A stretch of 64,000 nucleotides of DNA from JAXLRU01 sp046330935 (GCA_046330935.1 JAXLRU010000005.1:372001-436000), one strand, 5' to 3'; counted from the stretch's first letter, positions 9,548 through 18,715 are shown. Numbers and translations: made by a program. Notes: generated by a model not told the origin, from the letters alone.

Positions 9548-10938
9548 TCCCCCTGACCCTGGCGGAGGTCGCCGAGGCGGTCGGTGGCCGCCTGGACGGC
9601 GCCGACCCCGACGTCGTCGTGGCGGGTCCCGTCGTCGCCGACTCCCGCGCGGTGCGCGAGGGCGCCTTCGTCGCGCTGCCGGGGAGCGCGTGGACGGGCA
9701 CGACTACGCCGCGGCCGCCGTGGCCCGGGCGCGGTCGCCGTGCTGGCGGCGCGTCCCGTGGGGGTGCCCGCGGTGCTGTGCGACGACCCGCTGGCCGCGC
9801 TCGGCAGGCTGGCGAGGGCGGTCGTGGCCAAGCACCCGGGGCTGACCGTCGTCGGCGTCACGGGGTCCTCGGGCAAGACGAGCAATAGCGGACCCGCTGC
9901 GGGCCCTGCTGTCCCGGCTGGGGCCGACGGCTGCTGGAAGGGTCGCCCCAACAACTGCTGGGGCGCGCCGCTGACCGCCCTGACGGTGGGACGAGGGACG
10001 CGTTACCTCGTGATGGAGATGGGCGCCCGCCACCCGGGCAACATCCGGTACCTTGCGCGAGATCACCCCGCCCGACGTCGCCGTCGTCCTCAACGTCGGC
10101 AGCGCGCACGTGGGCGAGTTCGGCAGCCGCGAGGAAGCCGGCCGCCACGAAGGGCGAGCTGGTCGAGGCGTTGATGCCGGGCGAAGGGCTCGCTGTCCTC
10201 AACGCCGACGACCCGCTGGGTCGCCGCCATGGCGGGCCGTACGCAGGGCAGGGTCGTCATGACCGGCCGCGATGCCTCGGCGGCGGTGCGCGCCGTCGAC
10301 GTGGCCCTCGATGCCGAGCTCGCTCCGCCGCGTCCTTCGATGCTCGTGGCGCCGCAGGGGTCCGTGCCCGTGCGCCGTTCCCGCGAGCAACTTCCATGTG
10401 GCGAACACCCTGTCCGCGGCCGCGGTCGCGCTGCACCTGGGCATGGGCCTCGGCGAGCTGGCCGACGCGTTGGCCGACGCCAAGCCGGCCAGCCGCTGGC
10501 GCATGGAGGTGGTGCGCCGCCCCGACGGCATCACCGTCGTCAACGACGCCTACAACGCCAACCCCGAGTCGGTGCGGGCCGGACTCGCCGCAGTGGCGAC
10601 CATGGCCAGGCCGCGGGCGGGCGCGCGTGGGCCGTCCTGGGCCAGATGCGCGAGCTGGGCGCCACCGAGCAGGCCGAGCACCTGGCCGTGGGCCGGGCCG
10701 CGGCCGCCGACGGCCTGCACGCCGTACTGGTGCGTCGGCGACGGCCTGGTCGCCGACCTCGTGGCCGCCGCGCGCGAGGGCGGTGTGGCGCTGGCCAGGT
10801 GCGTGCCCGACGTGGCCGGGCGACGAGGTGGCCGAGGTGCCCCTGGTGACGTGGTGCTCGTGAAGGCGAGCCGCGCCGTCGGCCTCGAGGCGGTCGCGGC
10901 CGCCCTGCTGGCCACGGTCGGCGAAGTGCCGGCGATGA
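9544..10938 (+). CDS. murF: UDP-MurNAc-tripeptide:D-Ala-D-Ala ligase MurF (heavily frameshifted as read)
   Basis: MurF adds D-Ala-D-Ala to the stem peptide. The GTG at 9544 follows AAGGAG and opens with VIPLTLAEVAEAVGGRLDGA. The family motifs survive in order but in different frames: ALPG (9680), VGVTGSSGKTS (9850), YLVMEMGARHPGNIRYLA (10010), PPDVAVVLNVGSAHVGEFGS (10070), AVLNADDPL (10200), ASRWRMEVV..NDAYNANP (10490-10560), AWAVLGQMRELG (10625) and DVVLVKASRAVGLE (10850). I count roughly nine single-base shifts, several explained by a missing G in a G run. Because the motifs are intact and the gene is essential, sequence error is much likelier than decay. Confidence 0.75.
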
Positions 10939-12019
10939 TCACGGTCGTCGTCGCCGCCGCGCTGTCGCTGGGCTTCGCCCTTCGGCACGCCCTGGTCGTC
11001 TGGCCAGATGGCTCGTGCACCGCGGGTACGGCCAGTTCATCTGGGACGACGGGCCCACGTCGCACCACACCAAAGCGCGGGACGCCCACGATGGGCGGCA
11101 CCGTCATCATCGCCCTGCGTGCTGGGCGCTACGTGGTGGCCAGGTCGCCTGCTGCGCCTGTTCATCGACCTGCGCCTGCCGGCTGGTCTCGGCCTGCTGG
11201 TCCTGTTCCTCATGACCGGCCTGGGCATCGTCGGGTTCCTCGACGACTTCATCAAGATCAGCAAGCAGCGGTCGCTGGGCCTGCGGGCACGCGAGAAGCT
11301 GATCGGCCAGTCCGTGGTCGCGATCAGCTTCGCCGTCCTCGCCCTGCAGTTCCCGAACAAGGCGTCCTGATGCCGCCGACGCGGGTGTCGTTCATCCGCG
11401 ACACGGGCCTGACCTCGCCTTCGCCGGCGCCGCGATCGGCACGCCGTTGTTCGTCGTCTGGCCTACTTCATGATCGCCGCGATGAGCAATGCGGTGAACC
11501 TCACCGACGGCCTCGACGGCCTGGCCACTGGGCGAGCGCGTCGCTGTGCTCGGCGCGTTCGTCCTGATCGGCACCTGGCAGTCCAACCAGTCCTGCGAGC
11601 TTCGCCCGGGTCTGCAGTGCTACGAGGTCCGCGACCTGCGCGACCTCGCCGTCGTCGCCTGCGTGATGGGCGCCTGCTTCGGCTTCCTGTGGTGGAACGC
11701 CTCCCCGGCCGCGATTCATGGGTGACACCGGCTCGCTCGCCCTGGGCGGGGCGCTCGCCGGGCTAGCGATCACCTCGCGCACCGAGCTGCTCCTGGTGCC
11801 TCGGCGGCCTTCGTCTGATCATCACGCCGTCGGTGGTGATCCAGGTCGGGTCCTTCAAGCTGCGGGGCAAGCGCGTTCTCCGGATGGCGCCCCTGCAGCA
11901 CCACTTCGAGCTCGCGGGCTGGGGCGAGGTCACCATCGTCATCCGGTTCTGGATCATCGCCGGGCTGTTCGTCGGCCTCGCCTGTGGTCTTCTACGCCGA
12001 ATGGGTCGTCGGGACGTGA
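10935..12019 (+). CDS. mraY: Phospho-MurNAc-pentapeptide transferase MraY (heavily frameshifted as read)
   Basis: Polytopic enzyme that makes lipid I from UDP-MurNAc-pentapeptide and undecaprenyl phosphate. The ATG at 10935 opens MITVVVAAALSLGFAL. Conserved pieces follow in order across frames: WDDGPTSHHTK (11040), RGTPTMGGTVII (11080), GFLDDFIKISKQRSLGL (11235), FMIAAMSNAVNLTDGLDGLA (11470), MGDTGSLALGGALAG (11718), and APLQHHFELAGWGE (11890) with its catalytic-site histidines. About seven single-base shifts separate them. The end FYAEWVVGT-stop at 12017-12019 overlaps the following GTG. Every diagnostic motif survives, so the shifts look like read errors. Confidence 0.75.
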
Positions 12020-13527
12020 GCGAGCAGCGCCGAGGCCCGGCGGGGCGCCGGGCGCTGGTCACGTCCTCGACCGCGAGGGATTCGCAGCCGCCGACGCCCT
12101 CCTGGAGCGCGGCGCCCACGTCGTCGTCCTCGACGACGCGCCCCTCGACGGCGCCGTGGCCCGGGAGCGCGCCGACCGGGCGGAGATCCTGCGCACCCTC
12201 GGCGCGACGGTCCGCGCCCGCGCGGCCACCCCGGCCGCCGACCTCGAGCAGGAGCCCGGCGTCGACCTCGTCGTGGTGGGGGAGAGCCCCGGCCTCGACC
12301 GCCCCTACGCGGAGGAGGCCGCCGCCCGCGGCATCGAGGTCCTGGCCGACGTCGAGCTGGCCTGGCGGCTGCTGCCCGTACGGGCGGAATGGCTCGTGGT
12401 CGGCGGCAGCGCCCGCCGCAGGGCGACCGCCGACCTCGCCGCGGCCATGGCGGTCGCCGCGGGCGTGCGCGCCGCCGCTGCAGGCGGTCTGGTCGCCGGG
12501 TGCGCGTAGGCGCGTTCACCGCCGAAGTGCCCGGCCTGCTCGTCGTCGAGGTCTCGCCCTGGCAGGCGGCGTTCCTCACCCTCGTCTCGCCGGTCGCCTC
12601 CGCCTGCTCGTCTCGGCAGGGCCGGCCGAGGATCACCCCGCCGGTGCTGCCGGGATGCGCCGCGACGCCGGCCAGGTCTACGCCCGCACGCGACTGGCGT
12701 GCCTGTACGCCCTCGACGACCCGCGCACCGAGGAAGCGGTGCGCGCCGTCGACGTCGTGGAGGGGTGCCGTGCGGTGGGAGTGGGGCTCGGCGTGCCGCC
12801 GGTGTCGGCGCTCGGTCTCGTCGAGGACGTCCTGTGCGACCGGGCCTTCGTCGAACGCCGCCACGACGCGGCCGCCGAGGTGGCCACGCTCACCGACGTC
12901 GAGGCGTGCCTGCAGGGGCTGCTGTCCCCGGAGGTGGTCCGCGTCGCCCTCACCGCGGCCGGGCTGGTCCGCGCGGCAGGGGTGCCCGCGGCCGCCGTGC
13001 GCGAGGCGTTGCGCGCCGCGCCCGCCCTCGGCGGGATGCCCGAGCTGCTGCCCGGCACGCCGCGCGTCGTCCTCGACGGCGACGCCGTGTCGGTGTCCAC
13101 CGCGCTCGCAGCGCTCACGGCCGCGCGCGCCGACGTCGTCTGGATCGCCCACCCCGACGCCGGCGCCGGGGAGGAGGTGCAGCGCCTGCTGCGCCTGGTC
13201 GCCCCGCTGCTGCGCGCCGTCGTCCTCACCTCCTGGCCCGCCGCGCCGGCACCACAGGGCGCTGCGGCCGGGTCGGTGCTCGCGGGTCACCTGGCCCGAC
13301 ACGCGCCCGAGGTCCCCGTCCACGTGGTCGCCGTCGCGGACACTGACGGTCGGGACGGCGTCGGCGCGGCGCTGAGCGCGGCCGCCCGCCTGGCGGGTGG
13401 CGACGACGTCGTCGTGTGGGCGCCCGGGGTCGCAGCCGGCGGCGATCTCGACGCCGTGCGCGGGGCCGTCCTGGCACTGCAGGCCGGCGACCGTCCGGAC
13501 CGGCGAGGTGACGGCGAGGAGGAGTGA
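12016..13527 (+). CDS. Divergent MurD-like protein lacking ligase motifs (frameshifted as read)
   Basis: It sits exactly where murD belongs and follows MurD layout: a nucleotide-binding N-domain with DLVVVGESPGLDRPYAEEA and VELAWRL, a middle domain with VVEVSPWQ, YARTRLACLYALDDPRTEE and GLVEDVLCDRAF, and a C-domain ending GDDVVVWAPGVAAGGDLDAV. The catalytic elements are replaced: the ATP loop TGTNGKTTT is VGGSARRRAT (12396-12428), the HLDWHG region is HPAGAAG (12634-12655), the carbamylated-Lys region lacks Lys, and DDSKATN is LDGDAVSV (~13070). Three frame shifts (near 12062, 12505, 12600) are also present, but the P-loop change lies inside a coherent frame. Read either as a pseudoenzyme or a decayed murD; a functional MurD would have to exist elsewhere. 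The GTG overlaps the mraY stop. Confidence 0.65.
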   Translation: MSEQRRGPAGRRALVTSSTARDSQPPTPSWSAAPTSSSSTTRPSTAPWPGSAPTGRRSCAPSARRSAPARPPRPPTSSRSPASTSSWWGRAPASTAPTRRRPPPAASRSWPTSSWPGGCCPYGRNGSWSAAAPAAGRPPTSPRPWRSPRACAPPLQAVWSPGARRRVHRRSARPARRRGLALAGGVPHPRLAGRLRLLVSAGPAEDHPAGAAGMRRDAGQVYARTRLACLYALDDPRTEEAVRAVDVVEGCRAVGVGLGVPPVSALGLVEDVLCDRAFVERRHDAAAEVATLTDVEACLQGLLSPEVVRVALTAAGLVRAAGVPAAAVREALRAAPALGGMPELLPGTPRVVLDGDAVSVSTALAALTAARADVVWIAHPDAGAGEEVQRLLRLVAPLLRAVVLTSWPAAPAPQGAAAGSVLAGHLARHAPEVPVHVVAVADTDGRDGVGAALSAAARLAGGDDVVVWAPGVAAGGDLDAVRGAVLALQAGDRPDRRGDGEEE

Positions 13528-13529
13528 GC

Positions 13530-14822
13530 ATGTCCGCGGCGACACCGACGGTCCCCGACGACGCGCCCGTGGCCGCCGCTGCGCGCCCGGCCGTCCGGCA
13601 CGGCGTGTGGGGCCGGCTCGACTCCCCGCTGGCCCCGTACTACCTCGTCCTGGGGGCCACCCTCGCCCTCACCGCCCTGGGCCTGCTCATGGTGCTGTCC
13701 AGCTCGAGCATCGAGTCGCTGCGCAAGGACCACTCCCCGTACACGGTCTTCACCAAGCAGGCGATGTTCGCCGCCGTCGCGTTGCCGCTGATGCTCCTGG
13801 CCTCCCGGATCCCGACCCGGTGGTGGACCGCCCTGGCCTGGCCCCTGCTGGGGCTGTCGGTGGTGGGTCTCGGCCTCGTGCTGACCCCGCTCGGCGTCGA
13901 GGTCTACGGCAACCGCAACTGGATCTCCCTCGGCGGCATCACCCTGCAGCCCTCCGAGGCCGCCAAGCTCGCCCTCGTGGTCTGGGGGGCGGCCGTCCTG
14001 GCACGCAAGCGGCTGCTCATGCACCGCACCGTGCACGTGCTCGTGCCGGTCGTCGTCCCGGGATCGGCGATCCTGCTCGGCCTCGTCCTGGCGGGGCACG
14101 ACCTCGGCACGGGACTCATCCTGCTCGCCCTGGTCGGCTCGCTGCTGTGGCTCGGCGGGGCCCGCGTGCGGCTGTTCGCGATGTCCGCGCTCGCGGCCAC
14201 GGTGGTGGTCTGGGCCGTCCTGGGCGCCCGGCAGAGCCGGCTCAGCCGGATCAATGACTGGCTCAACGGCTGCCCGGACCCGCACGCGAGCGTCACGTGC
14301 TGGCAGCCGATGCAGGGCAAGTACGCTCTGGCGTCGGGAGGTTGGTGGGGCGTCGGCCTCGGCAACAGCAGGGAGAAGTGGTCCTGGCTGCCCGAGGCGC
14401 ACAACGACTTCATCTTCGCGATCATCGGCGAGGAGCTCGGCCTGGCCGGGAGCCTGCTGATCCTCGCGCTGTTCGCCGTCCTGGCGTTCGGTCTCTACCG
14501 GGTCGTCGTCCGCGCCGACGACGACTTCGTCAAGATCGCCACCGGCGGGGTGCTGGTCTGGGTGGTCGGACAGGCCGTGATCAACATCGCCGCGGTGCTG
14601 GGCCTGCTGCCCGTGGTCGGCGTCCCCCTGCCGCTCGTGTCCAGTGGAGGCTCCGCCCTGATCACGACCCTCGTCGCCCTCGGCATGGTCGTCGGGTTCG
14701 CCCGTCGCGACCCTGCCGCCGCGGCCGCCCTCGCTGCTCGTACCACCACCGCGCGGCAGTCCCTCGCCGTCGTCCGCGCCCGCCGCCTGCGCGGCCTCAC
14801 CCGTCCGGGAAGCCCTCGATGA
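13530..14822 (+). CDS. ftsW: Septal peptidoglycan glycosyltransferase FtsW (SEDS family)
   Basis: Polytopic SEDS protein polymerising lipid II at the septum with FtsI. About ten hydrophobic segments are visible, with the SEDS signatures RNWISLGGITLQPSEAAKLA, AGHDLGTGLIL and PLVSSGGSALITTL. A loop with two cysteines (GCPDPHASVTCW) precedes GKYALASGGWWGVGLG. The ATG at 13530 has GAGGAG five bases upstream; a GTG at 13524, overlapping the previous stop, is the alternative. 430 residues. The stop overlaps murG (ATGA). The frame is clean from here on, marking the end of the error-rich stretch. Confidence 0.93.
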   Translation: MSAATPTVPDDAPVAAAARPAVRHGVWGRLDSPLAPYYLVLGATLALTALGLLMVLSSSSIESLRKDHSPYTVFTKQAMFAAVALPLMLLASRIPTRWWTALAWPLLGLSVVGLGLVLTPLGVEVYGNRNWISLGGITLQPSEAAKLALVVWGAAVLARKRLLMHRTVHVLVPVVVPGSAILLGLVLAGHDLGTGLILLALVGSLLWLGGARVRLFAMSALAATVVVWAVLGARQSRLSRINDWLNGCPDPHASVTCWQPMQGKYALASGGWWGVGLGNSREKWSWLPEAHNDFIFAIIGEELGLAGSLLILALFAVLAFGLYRVVVRADDDFVKIATGGVLVWVVGQAVINIAAVLGLLPVVGVPLPLVSSGGSALITTLVALGMVVGFARRDPAAAAALAARTTTARQSLAVVRARRLRGLTRPGSPR

Positions 14823-15976
14823 CCCCTCCGCCCGAACTCGTGCGTCCCCTGTCCGTGGTCGTGGCGGGCGGCGGGACGACCGGCCACGTCGCTCCGATGC
14901 TCGCGCTGGCCGACTGCCTGCGCCGGCGTGACGCGGCCACGGGTGTCGTCGCCCTCGGCACGGCCGCCGGCCTGGAGTCGCGGCTGGTCCCCGAGGCCGG
15001 CTACGAGCTCGCGCTGATCCCGCGGGTCCCGCTGCCCCGCAAGCCCTCCGCCGACCTCGTCCGCCTGCCGGCGACGCTGCGCGGTGCCGTGAAGGCGGCC
15101 CAGGACGCCATCGAGGCGGCGAAGGCGGACGTCGTCGTCGGGTTCGGCGGGTACGTCTCGACGCCCGCCTACCTCGCGGCGCGCCGGGCCGGCGTCCCCA
15201 TCGTCGTCCACGAGGCCAACGCGCGGCCCGGCGTCGCCAACCGGCTGGGCGCGCGCCTCACCCCCTTCGTCGCGACCGCCTTCCCGGGCACGCCCCTGCG
15301 CGGGGCCCGCGTCCTCGGGATGCCCCTGCGCCGCGCCATCACCACCCTCGACCGCGCACGCCTGCGCGAGGAGGGCCTGGCGTTCTTCGGCCTCGAGCCG
15401 GGCGTGCCCACGGTCCTGGTCACCGGCGGGTCCCTGGGGGCCCAGCGGCTCAACGTGACCCTCGGGGCGGCCGCCGCCGACCTGGCCTCGGCCGGGGTCC
15501 AGGTGCTGCACGCCGCGGGCCGGGGCAAGACCGTCGACCCCCACCGGGGCCGCCACGCCGCGCCGCCCTACGTCGTCGTCGAGTACCTCGACCGGATGGA
15601 CCTCGCCTACGCGGTCGCCGACCTGGTGGTCTGCCGTGCAGGGTCGGGCACGGTGAGCGAGCTGACCGCCCTCGGGCTGCCCGCCGCGTACGTGCCCCTG
15701 CCGATCGGCAACGGCGAGCAGCGGCTCAATGCCGAGCCGGTCGTGCGCGCCGGCGGTGGCCTGCTGGTCGACGACGCGGGTTGCACCCCCGCCTGGGTGA
15801 AGGACACGCTGGTGCCCCTCGTGGCCGACCCGCAGCGACTGTCGGCCATGGGTCGCGCGAGCGCGGAGTTCGGCGTCCGCGACGGCGACGAGCGCCTCGC
15901 CGACCTCGTCGCCGAGGCGGTGGCCGCCGGACCGTCCCCGCGCCAGGAGCGCGGGCGAGGGGAGCGACGCCGGTGA
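14819..15976 (+). CDS. murG: Lipid II synthase MurG (UDP-GlcNAc transferase)
   Basis: Peripheral membrane GT28 glycosyltransferase that adds GlcNAc to lipid I. The N-terminal glycine-rich motif VVAGGGTTGHVAPMLALA (residues ~13-30) binds the lipid-diphosphate. The C-terminal donor site shows VTGGSLGAQRLN, VCRAGSGTVSEL and PIGNGEQRLNAEPV. 385 residues, close to the family norm. The ATG at 14819 overlaps the ftsW stop and the TGA at 15974-15976 overlaps the murC GTG, so translation across ftsW-murG-murC is likely coupled. Confidence 0.94.
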   Translation: MTPPPELVRPLSVVVAGGGTTGHVAPMLALADCLRRRDAATGVVALGTAAGLESRLVPEAGYELALIPRVPLPRKPSADLVRLPATLRGAVKAAQDAIEAAKADVVVGFGGYVSTPAYLAARRAGVPIVVHEANARPGVANRLGARLTPFVATAFPGTPLRGARVLGMPLRRAITTLDRARLREEGLAFFGLEPGVPTVLVTGGSLGAQRLNVTLGAAAADLASAGVQVLHAAGRGKTVDPHRGRHAAPPYVVVEYLDRMDLAYAVADLVVCRAGSGTVSELTALGLPAAYVPLPIGNGEQRLNAEPVVRAGGGLLVDDAGCTPAWVKDTLVPLVADPQRLSAMGRASAEFGVRDGDERLADLVAEAVAAGPSPRQERGRGERRR

Positions 15977-17418
15977 ACGGGCGCATCGTCGACCTCGCCG
16001 ACGACCGCGCACTCGGCGGCGTCGAGGCGTGGGGACGCACGCACCTCGTCGGCATCGGTGGGGCCGGCATGTCGGCCGTCGCCCGCCTCCTGCTGGCCCG
16101 CGGCGTCGAGGTGAGCGGCAGCGACGCCAAGGGCGGAGCCGCGCTCGACGCCCTGGCCGCGCTGGGCGCGCAGGTCCGCGTGGGCCACGAGGCCGGCGCT
16201 GTCGAGGGCGCCCGGGCACTGGTCGTCTCCAGCGCCGTGCGCGAGGACAACCCCGAGGTGGTCGCCGCGCGGCAGGCCGGGGTGCCCGTCCTGCACCGCT
16301 CGCAGGCGCTCGCCGCGTTGATGGCCGGACGCCGCGGTGTCGCGGTCGCGGGCACCCACGGCAAGACGACGACGTCCTCGCTCATCGCGGTCGCCGCCCG
16401 CGCCATGGGGTTGGACCCCTCCTACGCCATCGGTGGGGACCTCGTGGACGGCGGCGGCAACGCGGCCGCCGGGGCGGGGGACCTGTTCGTCGCCGAGGCG
16501 GACGAGTCGGACGGCTCCTTCCTGCGCTACCGGCCGGCCGTCTGCGTCGTCACCAACGTCGAGCCCGACCACCTCGACCACTACGGGACCGGCGAGGCCG
16601 TCGACGCCGCCTTCGCCGCGTTCGCCCTGCTGCCGGGCCCCGACGGCCTGCTCACCGCCTGCGCCGACGACCCCGGGGTGACCCGCCTCCTGGCCGCCCT
16701 CCCGCCCACCGCCCCTCGGGTCCTCACCTACGGCGAGGGACCGGCGGCGCAGGTGCGGGTGAGCGGCATCTCGGTCGACGCCGCCGGGACGAGGTTCGAG
16801 GTGCGCGGCCTGCCCGCCGCGCCCGGGCGCGTCCTGAGCGTGCAGCTGCGGATGCCGGGCCGGCACAACGCCCTCAACGCCACGGCGGCGCTTATCGTCC
16901 TCACGGAAGCCGGCGGCGACGGCGACGCCGCGGTCGCCGCGCTGGCCACGGTCGGCGGCGCCCGGCGCCGGTTCGACCTCGTCGGCGAGGCGGATGGCGT
17001 GCGCGTGGTGGACGACTACGCCCACCACCCCACCGAGGTCGCCGCGCTCCTGTCCGCCGCCCGCCGGGTGGTCGGGGACGGGCGGGTGGTGGCGGTGTTC
17101 CAACCGCACCTGGTCAGTCGCACCCGCGCCTTCGCGGCCGAGTTCGGGCGGGCGTTGTCGCTGGCCGACGCCGTGGTCCTGATGGACGTCTACGCGGCGA
17201 GGGAGGTCCCTGACCCCGACGTCCGCGCCGGGTTCCTCCGCCCGCACGTGCACCTGCCCGACGCCGACGTGCTCGCCGTGGACGACGCCGACGAGGTGGC
17301 CGCCCGCGTGGCCGAGCTCGCCGGCCCCGGTGACCTCGTGCTGACCGTCGGCGCCGGCGACGTGACCACGCAGGGCCCGCGGATCCTGCGCGCCCTCGAC
17401 CAGCGGTCCCGTCGATGA
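15973..17418 (+). CDS. murC: UDP-N-acetylmuramate:L-alanine ligase MurC
   Basis: First amino-acid ligase of the stem peptide. The UDP-binding domain starts HLVGIGGAGMSAVARLLL; the ATP loop is VAGTHGKTTTSS (~residue 122); EADESDGSF and NVEPDHLDHYG are the catalytic and metal-binding motifs. RVVDDYAHHPTEV marks the C-terminal domain. 481 residues with no missing motifs, which contrasts with the degenerate murD-like gene of the same superfamily three genes upstream. Starts at GTG 15973 in a GTGA overlap; its stop overlaps ftsQ. Confidence 0.95.
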   Translation: MNGRIVDLADDRALGGVEAWGRTHLVGIGGAGMSAVARLLLARGVEVSGSDAKGGAALDALAALGAQVRVGHEAGAVEGARALVVSSAVREDNPEVVAARQAGVPVLHRSQALAALMAGRRGVAVAGTHGKTTTSSLIAVAARAMGLDPSYAIGGDLVDGGGNAAAGAGDLFVAEADESDGSFLRYRPAVCVVTNVEPDHLDHYGTGEAVDAAFAAFALLPGPDGLLTACADDPGVTRLLAALPPTAPRVLTYGEGPAAQVRVSGISVDAAGTRFEVRGLPAAPGRVLSVQLRMPGRHNALNATAALIVLTEAGGDGDAAVAALATVGGARRRFDLVGEADGVRVVDDYAHHPTEVAALLSAARRVVGDGRVVAVFQPHLVSRTRAFAAEFGRALSLADAVVLMDVYAAREVPDPDVRAGFLRPHVHLPDADVLAVDDADEVAARVAELAGPGDLVLTVGAGDVTTQGPRILRALDQRSRR

Positions 17419-18608
17419 CACGGCGGCCTCAGTCGCCGGGGCGCGCGCCCGACGCTGCGCCCCGCCGATCGGGGGCCGCTCGCGCCCCCGGGGCACCGTC
17501 GACCGCCCCGCGCGCCGCCAGGACTCCGACTCCGGGTACCGCGGGTGCCGCCGCGGGCCGGTCCGGCCGGGTGCCGGGGGAGGGCCGTGCCGCCCCCGCG
17601 CGCCCTCAGACCGGACGCACCCCGGCAGGCGCCCCCGGGGCACGGCCGAACCCGCCCCGGGGCCCTCGACCGGCCCCCGTCTCCTCCGCGCAGCAGCGGC
17701 TCCAGGCCCGAGCCCGGCGGCGGCTGTGGGCGCGGATCGGCGTGGTCCTGCTGGCCGTGGCCGCGGTCGCCTTCGCCTGCTGGGTCCTGTTCGCCTCCGC
17801 CTGGCTGCGGGTCACCCACGTGCGCGTCGAGGGGGCCGTGCGGCTCGACCCGGGCGTCGCCCGCCAGGCGGCGTCGTCCCAGGTGGGTCGTCCCATGCTC
17901 CTGGCGGAACCGGCCGTCGTCGCCGATGCACTGCGTGGCGAGGTCGTCGTCCGGGACGTCGAGGTGCACCGTCGCTGGCCGACGACGCTGACGATCTCGA
18001 TCCGGGAGCGGGTGCCCGTCGCCGCCGTCCGCCGAGGCGGGGGAGTGGCGCTCGTGGACGGCGAGGGGGTGGTCCTGGGGCAGGAGGCGAGCGTTCCGGC
18101 GGGGGTGCCGACCGTGGAGGTCGACCTCGCCCGCGCCTCGGCGCCGACCGTTCCGGCGGTCGTCGACGTCCTCGGTTCACTGCCGCCGTGGCTGAGCGAG
18201 CAGGTGCGCCGTAGCGGTGCGAGCAGCCCGGACGGCGTGTGGTTGGGGCTGTCGAGCGGTGCGCGCGTGCTGTGGGGGGCCCCCGACCACGCCGAGCTCA
18301 AGTCGCTGGTGCTGCGGCGGATGATGGGCGCTCCCGCCGCGCTCTACGACGTGTCCGCGCCCGGCGCCCCCGCGGCCAGCGGATCACGGGCGAGGCCCAC
18401 ACCCCGAGCGTCCGGGCGTGACCAGGGCAAGCGCTCCGTCTCCCCGGCGCGGACGCCGAAGCCGGGGGGCTCGACGAAGGCCGGGGGGACACCGGGCGTG
18501 AGCAAGCCGACGGCGACGAAGGGCGGCCTCGCAAGCGCGCAGCCGCGCTCGAGCAGGGCGGCCGTCGGGGGCTCGGCCGCGCCGTCGTCGACGCAGCGCC
18601 GCCCTTGA
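17415..18608 (+). CDS. ftsQ: Cell division protein FtsQ (DivIB-type, POTRA domain)
   Basis: Bitopic division protein. A long Pro/Arg/Ala-rich cytoplasmic region (~100 residues) precedes one membrane segment (IGVVLLAVAAVAFACWVLFA). A POTRA domain follows, starting RVTHVRVEGAVRLDPG, then a beta domain with TLTISIRERVPVAAV and GVALVDGEGVVLG. At 397 residues it is longer than average: after the usual end (ALYDVSAPGAPA) there is a ~75-residue low-complexity Ser/Pro/Lys/Arg/Gly tail of unknown role. ATG 17415 overlaps the murC stop. Positioned before ftsZ as in other actinobacteria. Confidence 0.88.
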   Translation: MTRRPQSPGRAPDAAPRRSGAARAPGAPSTAPRAARTPTPGTAGAAAGRSGRVPGEGRAAPARPQTGRTPAGAPGARPNPPRGPRPAPVSSAQQRLQARARRRLWARIGVVLLAVAAVAFACWVLFASAWLRVTHVRVEGAVRLDPGVARQAASSQVGRPMLLAEPAVVADALRGEVVVRDVEVHRRWPTTLTISIRERVPVAAVRRGGGVALVDGEGVVLGQEASVPAGVPTVEVDLARASAPTVPAVVDVLGSLPPWLSEQVRRSGASSPDGVWLGLSSGARVLWGAPDHAELKSLVLRRMMGAPAALYDVSAPGAPAASGSRARPTPRASGRDQGKRSVSPARTPKPGGSTKAGGTPGVSKPTATKGGLASAQPRSSRAAVGGSAAPSSTQRRP

Positions 18609-18676
18609 CCCGCGACACGCCGGGGGCGGTCGTTGAGCATGGGCGCGGCGATGCCTACGTTCCTGGAGAACGAACC

Positions 18677-18715
18677 TGACATAACTATAACCCTCTAGTT
18701 GAGGGTGAGGGTCTG
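18677..18715 (+). promoter_or_regulatory. Conserved-looking element and promoter candidate upstream of ftsZ
   Basis: Upstream of ftsZ the sequence turns briefly A/T-rich. A TATAAC hexamer (18686-18691) is a plausible -10. It abuts an inverted repeat CCCTC-TAGTT-GAGGG (18691-18705) that is followed at once by a second GAGGGT-type repeat (TGAGGGT, 18706-18712). Actinobacterial ftsZ genes commonly carry a similar CCT/AGG-rich inverted element here. No strong -35 is visible. Function is inferred from position and base-composition contrast. Confidence 0.5.

Noticed and set aside
12016..13527. The murD-like divergence being purely a frameshift artefact
   Set aside because: The altered ATP-loop segment is flanked on both sides, in the same frame, by MurD-like sequence (VELAWRL before; a helix-like ATADLAAAMAVA after), and the substitution keeps the length; a shift would not do that.
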